Shown piece after piece: positions 1 through 5,720 of a stretch of 5,720 bases of DNA. The notes under the pieces are model-generated. The model was not told where the DNA came from and searched no databases. It saw only the letters and a list, made by a program, of their open reading frames with translations. Within the stretch, counting starts at the first letter, position 1, and each line of letters opens with the position of its first letter. Position numbers and translations under genes: made by a program. Origin of the DNA: Pseudomonadota bacterium (GTDB lineage: Bacteria; Pseudomonadota; Alphaproteobacteria; Rhizobiales; Rhizobiaceae); contig JAEYXI010000334.1 of NCBI GenBank assembly GCA_023428515.1, forward strand, positions 1 to 5,720, written 5' to 3'.

Positions 1-800
1 CACGGATAGTCGGTGCGAGCATCTTCGCCCATCCTGCGCATCATCGGCCCAAGCTGATCGACGAACCCCCGGAACCCGCCCGCTGCATTGAGGTGCGCGA
101 CCGCGAACGGCCCGATCGACGCCCACCGCAACGCCAGGCCATCCGTCATCACGCGATCGATGTCAGAGGCGCTGCAATAACCCTCGCCAACCAGGTGAAG
201 CGCTTCGGCGACCAGCGTATATTGCAGCCTGTTGAGGATGAAACCGTCGATTTCCTTGTTCAGAACGATCGGCCGCATTCCTATCTGTTCGAAGAATGCG
301 CGCGCGGCCTTGATTTCTTCGTCGCTGGTCAACCCGCTGCCGCAAATCTCGACGAGCGGAATATGCGAAGGCGGGTTGACAGGATGCGCCACCATGGCGC
401 GCTCGGGGCTCGCCACATGCGTCAGGAATTGCGAGCCCTTCAACGCCGAGGTCGAAGAGCAGAGACGGGCGGAGATCGGCGCATGCTCGGCGATCTCCGA
501 AAACACTTCGCGCTTGATCTCGACGTCCTCGCGCACGCTTTCCTGGACATGCGCGACGCCGTCGACCGCCTCCCGGATCGACCGGGCGACATGTATCCGT
601 GCGGCGACGCTTGCAGGCTCTTCCTCGAGCATGCCGGCGGCCCGCAGGCCGTTCAACATATGTGCGATCATCGGCAAGGCGCGCGCCTCGACCTCGTCCT
701 CGACACGATCGTAGAGCGCAACGTCGAACCCGGCGCGCGCGAAGACCGCGGCCCAGGCCCGGCCGACCAGCCCTGCGCCGATACAAGCTACCTTCGCCAT
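1..800 (-). CDS. NAD-dependent 3-hydroxyacyl-CoA dehydrogenase family protein (lambda-crystallin / L-gulonate 3-dehydrogenase-like), 3' end cut by window edge
   Basis: Only the first 266 residues are in the window; relatives are usually a little over 300 residues, so the C-terminal helical domain is cut off. The N-terminal Rossmann fold shows GAGLVG at residues 8-13, with D31 (LYDR) where NAD-preferring enzymes carry an acid. The family's catalytic positions are all visible with the expected spacing: S118, H139 in HPVNPP (139-144), E151, and N190 in FILNRLQ. HPVNPP is typical of the lambda-crystallin/L-gulonate dehydrogenase branch rather than of FadB. The expected reaction is oxidation of a 3-hydroxy acid or 3-hydroxyacyl-CoA to the 3-oxo compound in the cytoplasm. 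The ATG lies one base after the upstream lyase stop (TGACATG), with a GGAGG site inside the lyase gene, so translation is probably coupled and the start is secure. The substrate is unknown; carnitine, gulonate or hydroxybutyryl-CoA types are all possible. Confidence 0.85.
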   Translation of the reverse strand, partial: MAKVACIGAGLVGRAWAAVFARAGFDVALYDRVEDEVEARALPMIAHMLNGLRAAGMLEEEPASVAARIHVARSIREAVDGVAHVQESVREDVEIKREVFSEIAEHAPISARLCSSTSALKGSQFLTHVASPERAMVAHPVNPPSHIPLVEICGSGLTSDEEIKAARAFFEQIGMRPIVLNKEIDGFILNRLQYTLVAEALHLVGEGYCSASDIDRVMTDGLALRWASIGPFAVAHLNAAGGFRGFVDQLGPMMRRMGEDARTDYP

Positions 801-801
801 G

Positions 802-1680
802 TCAGGCCTCCGTCGCCTCGTCACGCGCCCATTTTTTCTCGAACTCCCAAACCGCGGGGAAGCCGATCAGCTCATTGAATTCGCCGAAGTCGAACAGGGC
901 TACATCCGGCGAGTTGGACGTCCCCTGCGACTTGAGCGCCTGCAGAGCGTTCTCCGCGGCATGCGCGGCGGCAAGTCCGGTCGTTGCCGGAAAAATCGCC
1001 ATGGCGTAGCCGATGTCGGCGAGTTGCCTGGCCGAGAGGATCGGCGTCTTTCCTCCGTCTGCCATATTCGCCAGCATCGGCCTGTCGATCCGTCGGCAGG
1101 CATCGCGCATCTCTTCCTCGCTCTCAAGCGCCTCCAGGAAGACTATATCGGCGCCGGCTTCGGCGTAAGCGAGACCACGCCGGACCGCTTCCTCGTAACC
1201 GCCCGTCTGGCGGGAATCGGTCCGCGCGATGATCAGCGTCTCGGGATTGCGGCGCGCATCGCAGGCGACCTTGATCTTCTCCACCATGTCGATGGTCGGC
1301 GTAACGCGCTTGAAGGGTGTATGGCCGCATTTCTTCGGAAAGACCTGATCCTCGATCTGGATCGCCGCCACGCCGGCGTCCTCATAGCCCCGCACGGTAT
1401 GATGGACGTTGAGCAGTCCGCCATACCCCGTATCGGCATCCGCGATGACGCTGGCGTTCGACGTGCGTGCCAGGGCCGCCGCCCGATCGCGCATTTCGGT
1501 GTAGGTCGCAATGCCCGCGTCCGGAATGCCGTGCGTCGATGCCGTCATCCAGTAGCCGGTAGCATAGACGAAATCGAAGCCGACCTTATTGGCGACGACG
1601 GCGGTGATCATGTCATGAATTCCCGGCGCCACGACGAAGGTCCCGGACTGCAGCGCGGCTCGGAGACTCGGTTTGCTCAT
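802..1680 (-). CDS. Isocitrate lyase / PEP mutase superfamily C-C lyase (2,3-dimethylmalate lyase or methylisocitrate lyase type)
   Basis: This 292-residue protein has the usual length for the short (beta/alpha)8-barrel members of this superfamily. Visible signatures are DADTGYGG (81-88, Mg2+-binding acids D81 and D83), ED at 110-111, KKCGH (116-120, C118 the presumed acid/base), ARTD (152-155), E183, and NMADGGKTP (205-213). KKCGH is found in C-C bond lyases and is absent from true PEP mutases, so retro-aldol cleavage of a 2-hydroxy diacid or triacid is expected, giving pyruvate or glyoxylate plus a carboxylic acid. The GGKTP segment recalls the dimethylmalate lyase/oxaloacetate hydrolase branch more than E. 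coli PrpB, though this is from memory. The gene follows the LeuD-like gene by 101 bases and precedes the dehydrogenase by one. The start has AAGGA 10 bases upstream. The family call is secure; the substrate is not. Confidence 0.88.
   Translation of the reverse strand: MSKPSLRAALQSGTFVVAPGIHDMITAVVANKVGFDFVYATGYWMTASTHGIPDAGIATYTEMRDRAAALARTSNASVIADADTGYGGLLNVHHTVRGYEDAGVAAIQIEDQVFPKKCGHTPFKRVTPTIDMVEKIKVACDARRNPETLIIARTDSRQTGGYEEAVRRGLAYAEAGADIVFLEALESEEEMRDACRRIDRPMLANMADGGKTPILSARQLADIGYAMAIFPATTGLAAAHAAENALQALKSQGTSNSPDVALFDFGEFNELIGFPAVWEFEKKWARDEATEA
807..811 (-). promoter_or_regulatory. Ribosome binding site of the 3-hydroxyacyl-CoA dehydrogenase-like gene
   Basis: GGAGG on the minus strand lies 6 bases before the ATG at 800 and within the last codons of the upstream lyase gene. 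It supports the chosen start and translational coupling of the two genes. Confidence 0.6.
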
Positions 1681-1781
1681 CGACTGGATTTCCTTGCTTT
1701 AAAATTTTCGGCAGCCCGCTGGTCGACGTTGCCCTTCGTCGAAATCGCCATGCAGGCAGACACTGTTTCGGTCGACCGCCG
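1681..1781 (-). other. 101-base gap within the leftward operon
   Basis: This is the only sizeable gap inside the operon; the other junctions are 1 and 2 bases. It carries the lyase ribosome site (AAGGA, plus-strand 1691-1695) and an AT-rich patch at 1697-1709 that stands out from the GC-rich surroundings. I see no convincing terminator hairpin and no clear promoter pair. The patch could be an internal -10-like element or an unstructured leader that favours ribosome loading. Confidence 0.4.
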
Positions 1782-2429
1782 CTAACCCGTCTCTTCCACG
1801 GCATCGGAGAAGTAGGACATCTGTTCCTTCGTCAGGAACAGCCAGGGCTTCGCGGCCTGGCGACGCCCTTCGAACGCAGCGATGGATTCACCGTCATCAG
1901 CCAGGATCGATCCGATCTCGTCGAGCCCCAGCAGGAGCGAACGCTTGCGGTGCGGCTCTATGTCGAAGCCTATGGTGCGGCCGTCGGCCAGCACGACAGA
2001 CTGCGCTTCGAGGTCGACGGTGATTTCGCGGCCGGCCTCAGCCTCGGCCGCGATCGCCGCAAGATCGGCGCCGTGCGCCACGATCGGCAGCATCCCGTTC
2101 TTGAAGCAGTTGGCGAAGAATATCTCGCCGAAGCTTTCCGCGACCACGCAGCGTATGCCGAAATCATGCAGCGCCCAGACCGCATGTTCGCGGCTGGAGC
2201 CGGTGCCGAAATTCGACTGGGTGACCAGTATCGTCGCCTCCGTCCAGGGGGGCGTGTCCAGCACGAAGGCCTTGCCGTCCTTGCGGTGCCGGCGCTCGTG
2301 AAACAGGTGCTTGCCCAGTCCCTTGCGGTCGAGCAGCAACAGGAAGCGCGCGGGGAAGATGATGTCGGTGTCGATATGCGACTCCGGCAGCGGCGCCGCA
2401 ATGCCGGTGATCCTGGTGAAGGCTTCCAT
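1782..2429 (-). CDS. leuD: 3-isopropylmalate dehydratase small subunit family (LeuD-like hydro-lyase swivel domain)
   Basis: This 215-residue protein is slightly longer than typical LeuD (about 200) because of a C-terminal tail of some 15-20 residues. It is the swivelling subunit that closes over the iron-sulfur subunit and supplies the substrate-binding loop. Visible motifs are HIDTDIIFP (18-26), the substrate-loop region ARFLLLLDRKGLG (27-39), NFGTGSSREHA (73-83, with the SSRE active-site stretch), FANCFKNGMLP (105-115), and GLDEIG (168-173). Canonical enzymes usually read NFGCGSSREHA and NGLD, where this one has T76 and L167. It starts 2 bases after the LeuC-like stop, with AGGGAAG about 10-12 bases before the ATG, so the two subunits are co-translated. 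Together they should interconvert a 2-hydroxy and a 3-hydroxy diacid through an unsaturated intermediate. It could be the leucine enzyme, but its neighbours suggest a substituted-maleate hydratase. Confidence 0.87.
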   Translation of the reverse strand: MEAFTRITGIAAPLPESHIDTDIIFPARFLLLLDRKGLGKHLFHERRHRKDGKAFVLDTPPWTEATILVTQSNFGTGSSREHAVWALHDFGIRCVVAESFGEIFFANCFKNGMLPIVAHGADLAAIAAEAEAGREITVDLEAQSVVLADGRTIGFDIEPHRKRSLLLGLDEIGSILADDGESIAAFEGRRQAAKPWLFLTKEQMSYFSDAVEETG

Positions 2430-2431
2430 GT

Positions 2432-3835
2432 TCAGCGAACTTCCCTGACATCGACGAGGCGGCCCGCGATCGCCGCCGCCGCCGCCATCTCCGGGCTCAT
2501 GAGATGCGTGCGGCCGCCGATGCCCTGGCGACCCTCGAAATTGCGGTTGGATGTCGAGGCGCAGCGCTCTCCCGCCGCGAGGCGATCGTCATTCATTGCG
2601 ACGCACATGGAGCAGCCAGAGTCGCGCCAATCGAAACCGGCATCGCGGAAGATGCGGTCGAGCCCTTCTTCCTCGGCGTGGATACGAACCGTCGCCGAGC
2701 CCGGCACAACGATCGCCGTTACGCTGTCGGCCACCTTGTTGCCCTTCACCACCCCGGCGGCGAGGCGCAGATCCTCAATACGCCCGTTGGTGCAGGAGCC
2801 TATGAAGACGCGGTCAATGGCGATCTCGGTCAGCGGAGTGCCGGGCGTAAGGCCCATATAGGCGATGCTTCGCTCCATGCGCTTGCGCTTCACCGGGTCG
2901 CTTTCCAGCGTCGGATCGGGCACGCTGGACGAAACGGGCAGCGTCTCCTCGGGGGTCGTGCCCCAGGAGACGTGCGGGGAGAGAGCGGAAACGTCGATGA
3001 CGACTTCGCGATCGAATGCCGCGTCGACGTCTGATGCCAGCGATTTCCAGTCGGCGACGGCGCGCTCCCACATTTCACCCGAAGGCGCGAGCGGACGTCC
3101 CTTCACATAGGCGAAGGTGGTGTCATCAGGCGCAACCATGCCGACGCGGCTGCCCGCTTCGATCGACATGTTGCACAGCGTCATGCGCGCTTCCTGCGAC
3201 AGATGCCCGATCGTGGAGCCGGCATATTCGATAGCGTGGCCGTTGCCTCCGCCGGTGCCTATCTCGGCGATCAGCGCGAGGATGATGTCCTTGACCGTCA
3301 CCCCATCCGGCAACGCGCCTTCCAGCAGCACGCGCATGCGCTTCTGCTTGCGCTGGCGCAGGGTCTGGGTCGCGAACACGCTTTCGCATTCGCTTGAGCC
3401 GATGCCGAAAGCCAGCGCGCCGAACGCGCCGTGGGTGCAGGTGTGGCTGTCGCCGCAGACGAGCGTCGCGCCCGGCAGCGTGAAGCCGAGTTCGGGTCCG
3501 ATCACATGGACGATGCCGTGGCGGCGGTCGCGCATAGGGATATAGGGAATGCCGAAGTGGGCCGAGTTCTCGCGCAGGCGCTCGACCTGGCTCGCCGCGA
3601 GCCCCGGCTTGAGCGGCTGATCGCGATGCAACGTCGGCACGGCGTGATCGGCCACCGAGATGTGCGCCAGCGGTCTTCTCAGCGCACGACCGTTGTCCTT
3701 GAGCCCCTCGAAAGCCTGCGGACTCGAGACTTCCTGCACCAGATGACGATCGATGTAGAGCAGGCTCGTTCCGTCTTCGTATTGGCGCACCACATGGGCG
3801 TCCCAGACCTTGTCGTAGAGCGTCCGGCCGCTCAT
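2432..3835 (-). CDS. leuC: 3-isopropylmalate dehydratase large subunit family (LeuC-like, [4Fe-4S] hydro-lyase)
   Basis: This 467-residue protein matches LeuC length (E. coli 466) and is recognisably LeuC from end to end. It opens with [13 protein letters not shown] (4-16) and [12 protein letters not shown] (25-36), continues with [14 protein letters not shown] (126-139) and [13 protein letters not shown] (225-237), and ends with [16 protein letters not shown] (423-438). The three cluster ligands are C348 (GSCTN), C408 and C411 (GCSMC), aligning with E. coli 347, 407 and 410. As a cytoplasmic aconitase-family subunit it would act with the LeuD-like protein just downstream. ATG at 3835 is preferred over an in-frame ATG at 3865 because it matches the family N-terminus and has AAGGA 7 bases upstream. 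Usually conserved positions differ: SCTNGR for SCTNSR, and GSSECESV where LeuC normally has a histidine before V. The fold and chemistry are certain; the true substrate may be another alkylmalate. Confidence 0.9.
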   Translation of the reverse strand: MSGRTLYDKVWDAHVVRQYEDGTSLLYIDRHLVQEVSSPQAFEGLKDNGRALRRPLAHISVADHAVPTLHRDQPLKPGLAASQVERLRENSAHFGIPYIPMRDRRHGIVHVIGPELGFTLPGATLVCGDSHTCTHGAFGALAFGIGSSECESVFATQTLRQRKQKRMRVLLEGALPDGVTVKDIILALIAEIGTGGGNGHAIEYAGSTIGHLSQEARMTLCNMSIEAGSRVGMVAPDDTTFAYVKGRPLAPSGEMWERAVADWKSLASDVDAAFDREVVIDVSALSPHVSWGTTPEETLPVSSSVPDPTLESDPVKRKRMERSIAYMGLTPGTPLTEIAIDRVFIGSCTNGRIEDLRLAAGVVKGNKVADSVTAIVVPGSATVRIHAEEEGLDRIFRDAGFDWRDSGCSMCVAMNDDRLAAGERCASTSNRNFEGRQGIGGRTHLMSPEMAAAAAIAGRLVDVREVR

Positions 3836-3842
3836 GGGCGAT

Positions 3843-3847
3843 TCCTT
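3843..3847 (-). promoter_or_regulatory. Ribosome binding site deciding the LeuC-like start
   Basis: AAGGA on the minus strand lies 7 bases before the ATG at 3835. It favours this start over the in-frame ATG 30 bases upstream at 3865. Confidence 0.6.
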
Positions 3848-3903
3848 CTCGTTGCAGGAGGTCATAGACTGTGCCGGCTATGGCGACGACCGACCGCAAA
3901 AAC

Positions 3904-3918
3904 CCACTTGCGAAGTGG
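3904..3918. promoter_or_regulatory. Perfect inverted repeat CCACTT-gcg-AAGTGG, candidate operator
   Basis: Six-base arms flank a 3-base spacer. The spacer is short for an RNA hairpin loop, so a dimeric DNA-binding protein site is more likely. It covers the candidate -35 of the rightward promoter (3908-3913) and lies just downstream of the predicted start of the leftward transcript. The regulator family cannot be told from the site. Confidence 0.45.
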
Positions 3919-3937
3919 AGCAGACACAAACTATGCT
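3908..3937 (+). promoter_or_regulatory. Candidate sigma70-type promoter for hyuA
   Basis: TTGCGA (3908-3913) and TATGCT (3932-3937) are separated by 18 bases, each matching the consensus at 4 of 6 positions. Transcription would begin near 3944, about 68 bases before the hyuA ATG. This is a by-eye match and weak on its own. Confidence 0.33.
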
Positions 3938-3956
3938 GAAATGAATACGCATTCAA
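3928..3956 (-). promoter_or_regulatory. Candidate sigma70-type promoter for the leftward operon
   Basis: On the minus strand TTGAAT (plus 3951-3956) and TAGTTT (plus 3928-3933) are 17 bases apart, matching consensus at 4 and 3 of 6 positions. The -10 overlaps the -10 of the rightward candidate, so the two promoters may compete. The transcript would start near 3921, about 86 bases before the LeuC-like ATG. Confidence 0.33.
3942..3955. promoter_or_regulatory. Perfect inverted repeat TGAAT-acgc-ATTCA, candidate operator
   Basis: Five-base arms flank a 4-base spacer. The site overlaps the candidate -35 of the leftward promoter (3951-3956) and the predicted start of the rightward transcript. It mirrors the arrangement of the repeat at 3904-3918, but the arm sequences differ, so the two may bind different proteins. 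Confidence 0.38.
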
Positions 3957-3998
3957 GAGGTGACGGCGCAACCCTGTTCGTCACGATGAAAACGGAAC

Positions 3999-4004
3999 AA
4001 GGGG
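3999..4004 (+). promoter_or_regulatory. Ribosome binding site of hyuA
   Basis: AAGGGG sits 7 bases before the ATG at 4012. It supports this start, which also places the family's N-terminal phosphate-binding motif immediately after the initiator. Confidence 0.6.
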
Positions 4005-4011
4005 ATCCTTT

Positions 4012-5720
4012 ATGAGATTAGGCGTCGATGTCGGTGGCACCTTCACCGACCTGTTGCTTCACGACGAGAAGACCCAGCGGACCTACCAGGCGAAAACGCC
4101 TTCGACACCCGAGGACCAGTCGATCGGCGTTGCCGCCGGCGTCAAGCTGATCTGCGAGAAGGCCGGCATCGAGCCTAGCGACATCGAGCTTGTGCTGCAC
4201 GGGACCACCGTTGCGACCAACGCGGTCCTTGAGGGCAAAGGCGCGCGCGTCGGCCTGCTGGTCACCGAAGGCTTCGAATACACGCTGCATCTCGCCAAGT
4301 CCTGGACGCCCGGACCGCTGTTCGGCTGGATCGTCATGGACAAGCCGGATCCGCTCGCATCGCTCGCCGACACGCGCGGCATCCCCGAGCGCATGAATGC
4401 ACGCGGCGAAGTGGTGCGCGAACTCGACGTCGATGCCGCGACGAAGCTCATCGACGACCTCTGCGGCTCGGGCATCGAAGCGCTCACCATCTCGCTTATG
4501 CATTCCTATGCAAACCCGGAGCACGAGCAGCGTCTGCGCGACATCGTTGCCGAGCGTCATCCCGACATCCCGGTCTCGCTTTCGTCGGACATCCTGCCGG
4601 AATTCCGCGAATACGACCGCGCCATCACCACCGTGATGAACGACTATGTCCGCCCCATCATGAAGCGCTACCTGTCGCGCATCGAGGAGCGGCTGGACAA
4701 GGAGGGTGTGTCGGCCAAGCTGCACATCGTGCGCTCCGACGGCGGCTTGATGAGCGCCGCCGCCGCATCCGACCGCCCCGTCCATACGGTGCTCTCCGGC
4801 CCGGCCGGCGGCGTGACCTCGACGGTGATGGTCGCGCGCCGCACCGGCCTCAAGAAGCTGCTCGCCTTCGACATGGGCGGTACTTCGACGGACGTTTCCG
4901 TCATCATCGACGGGCAGCCGACCATTTCACGCTCCACCGAAGTCGGACTGTTCCCGGCCAAGGTCCCGACGCTCGACGTGCGTTCGGTCGGTGCCGGCGG
5001 CGGCTCCATTGCCGAAGTCTCCGAACTCACCAAGTCGCTGCGCGTCGGCCCGCGCTCGGCCGGCGCCCGCCCGGGTCCGGTCTCCTACGGCCGCGGCGGC
5101 ACGGAGCCTGCCGTCTCCGACGCCAACGTCGTGCTCGGCTACCTGCCCTCTGTACTGCTCGGCGGCGACATGACGCTTGACGTCGAGGGTGCGCGCACCG
5201 CGGTCGCACGCATTGGTGACGCGCTCGGCCTGTCGACCGAGGAAGCCGCACAGGGCATCCTCGACATCGCCAACGAAGTGATGCTCGGCGCGCTGCGTGT
5301 CATCACCGTGCAGCGCGGCCTCGATCCCCGTGAATTCGGAATCGTCGCCTTTGGCGGCGCCGGCCCACTGCATGCCAACGCCTTGGCCGAGCTTCTCGGT
5401 TGCTATCCGGTCGTCGTCCCGGCCAATCCCGGCGTGCTGTCGGCGCTCGGCTTCCTTGAGGCCGAGTTCAAGAACGAGTTCGTGCAGACCTTCATCCGCT
5501 CGACCAGCGGCATCGATTCCGAACAAGTCTGGTCGCGTTTCCGCGACCTGCGCGTAAAGGCTATCGAATGGCTCGACGAGCAGGAGATCGCCGAGGCCGA
5601 TCGCGGTATCGTCTACTCGCTCGACCTGCGCTACGAGCAGCTGGGTTTTGCGTTGACCGTCTACGTCGATGCAGACACCGTCAAGAACGCTGGCAAGCTG
5701 CACGCTGTTCTGGACAAGTT
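4012..5720 (+). CDS. hyuA: Hydantoinase/5-oxoprolinase family A subunit (HyuA-type, ATP-dependent), 3' end cut by window edge
   Basis: The first 569 residues are present with no stop; family members are usually near 700 residues, so roughly the last fifth is missing. The protein begins MRLGVDVGGTFTD, the ASKHA-type phosphate-binding loop (4-13). It continues with HGTTVATNAVLEGKGARVG (63-81), LSGPAGGV (261-268), the second nucleotide-binding motif FDMGGTSTD (286-294), GAGGGSIA (327-334), RPGPVSYGRGG (353-363), and FGGAGPLHA (447-455). These are the hallmarks of the A subunit of N-methylhydantoinases, 5-oxoprolinase, caprolactamase, and acetone/acetophenone carboxylases. It would phosphorylate a substrate carbonyl with ATP in the cytoplasm, and normally works with a HyuB subunit, expected downstream off the edge. 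It is transcribed divergently from the LeuCD-lyase operon. Ring opening versus carboxylation cannot be decided here. Confidence 0.9.
   Translation, partial: MRLGVDVGGTFTDLLLHDEKTQRTYQAKTPSTPEDQSIGVAAGVKLICEKAGIEPSDIELVLHGTTVATNAVLEGKGARVGLLVTEGFEYTLHLAKSWTPGPLFGWIVMDKPDPLASLADTRGIPERMNARGEVVRELDVDAATKLIDDLCGSGIEALTISLMHSYANPEHEQRLRDIVAERHPDIPVSLSSDILPEFREYDRAITTVMNDYVRPIMKRYLSRIEERLDKEGVSAKLHIVRSDGGLMSAAAASDRPVHTVLSGPAGGVTSTVMVARRTGLKKLLAFDMGGTSTDVSVIIDGQPTISRSTEVGLFPAKVPTLDVRSVGAGGGSIAEVSELTKSLRVGPRSAGARPGPVSYGRGGTEPAVSDANVVLGYLPSVLLGGDMTLDVEGARTAVARIGDALGLSTEEAAQGILDIANEVMLGALRVITVQRGLDPREFGIVAFGGAGPLHANALAELLGCYPVVVPANPGVLSALGFLEAEFKNEFVQTFIRSTSGIDSEQVWSRFRDLRVKAIEWLDEQEIAEADRGIVYSLDLRYEQLGFALTVYVDADTVKNAGKLHAVLDK

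Larger units (their letters stand above)
3836..4011. promoter_or_regulatory. Divergent control region between the leftward operon and hyuA
   Basis: This 176-base region must hold the promoters of both transcription units. It contains two perfect inverted repeats about 37 bases apart centre to centre, two candidate sigma70-type promoters facing away from each other, and the ribosome sites of both first genes. No regulator gene is visible in the window. The arrangement suggests that one regulator controls both units, but this is inference. Confidence 0.6.

Noticed and set aside
1724..1742. Short CGAC/GTCG inverted repeat in the operon gap as a terminator
   Set aside because: The arms are short, no U-run follows, and CGAC/GTCG words are common in this GC-rich sequence.
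93..1785. Long plus-strand open frames at 93-878 and 799-1785
   Set aside because: They lie opposite the dehydrogenase and lyase genes, show no recognisable domain, and are rich in Arg, Asp and Gly as expected of antisense frames in GC-rich genes.
3836..3865. Ten-residue N-terminal extension of the LeuC-like protein from ATG at 3865
   Set aside because: The ATG at 3835 has a well-placed AAGGA and gives the standard LeuC N-terminus.
3999..4011. AAGG-GGAT-CCTT as a hairpin hiding the hyuA ribosome site
   Set aside because: A 4-bp stem with a 4-base loop is weak and easily arises by chance around a GGATCC word.
1950..4015. Plus-strand open frames at 1950-2861 and 3431-4015
   Set aside because: They are antisense to the clearly recognisable LeuD-like and LeuC-like genes and have low-complexity, family-less translations.
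4018..5703. Minus-strand open frames at 4018-4785 and 4927-5703
   Set aside because: They lie opposite the hyuA gene, whose frame carries all the family motifs; the antisense translations match nothing I recognise.

Overview
The window is GC-rich and densely coding. Codon use and protein style suggest a proteobacterium, most likely an alphaproteobacterium of the Rhizobiales kind. That placement is an impression from reading, not a computed result. I see no tRNA, rRNA, insertion sequence, CRISPR array or long repeat.

Layout. Positions 1-3835 hold a leftward (minus-strand) four-gene operon. In order of transcription it encodes an isopropylmalate-dehydratase-type large subunit (LeuC-like, 3835-2432), the matching small subunit (LeuD-like, 2429-1782), an isocitrate lyase/PEP mutase superfamily C-C lyase (1680-802), and an NAD-dependent 3-hydroxyacyl-CoA dehydrogenase-like protein (800 to beyond the left edge). 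Gaps are 2, 101 and 1 bases. Positions 3836-4011 are a divergent control region with two perfect inverted repeats and two candidate back-to-back promoters whose -10 elements overlap. From 4012 to beyond the right edge runs a rightward hydantoinase/oxoprolinase A-subunit (HyuA-type) gene.

How the genes may work together (inference). A LeuCD-type hydro-lyase next to a KKCGH-type lyase recalls the last steps of nicotinate fermentation in Eubacterium barkeri. There an aconitase-family dimethylmaleate hydratase makes 2,3-dimethylmalate, and 2,3-dimethylmalate lyase splits it to propionate and pyruvate. Here the pair could hydrate a substituted maleate to a substituted malate and cleave it. The dehydrogenase would oxidise a beta-hydroxy acid or acyl-CoA, and the divergent HyuA (with a HyuB expected off the right edge) would open a lactam, imide or hydantoin ring or carboxylate a substrate. 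LeuC and LeuD keep the cluster and core catalytic motifs but differ from canonical leucine enzymes at several usually conserved positions, which favours a catabolic paralogue over the housekeeping leucine enzyme. The substrate cannot be read from the sequence.
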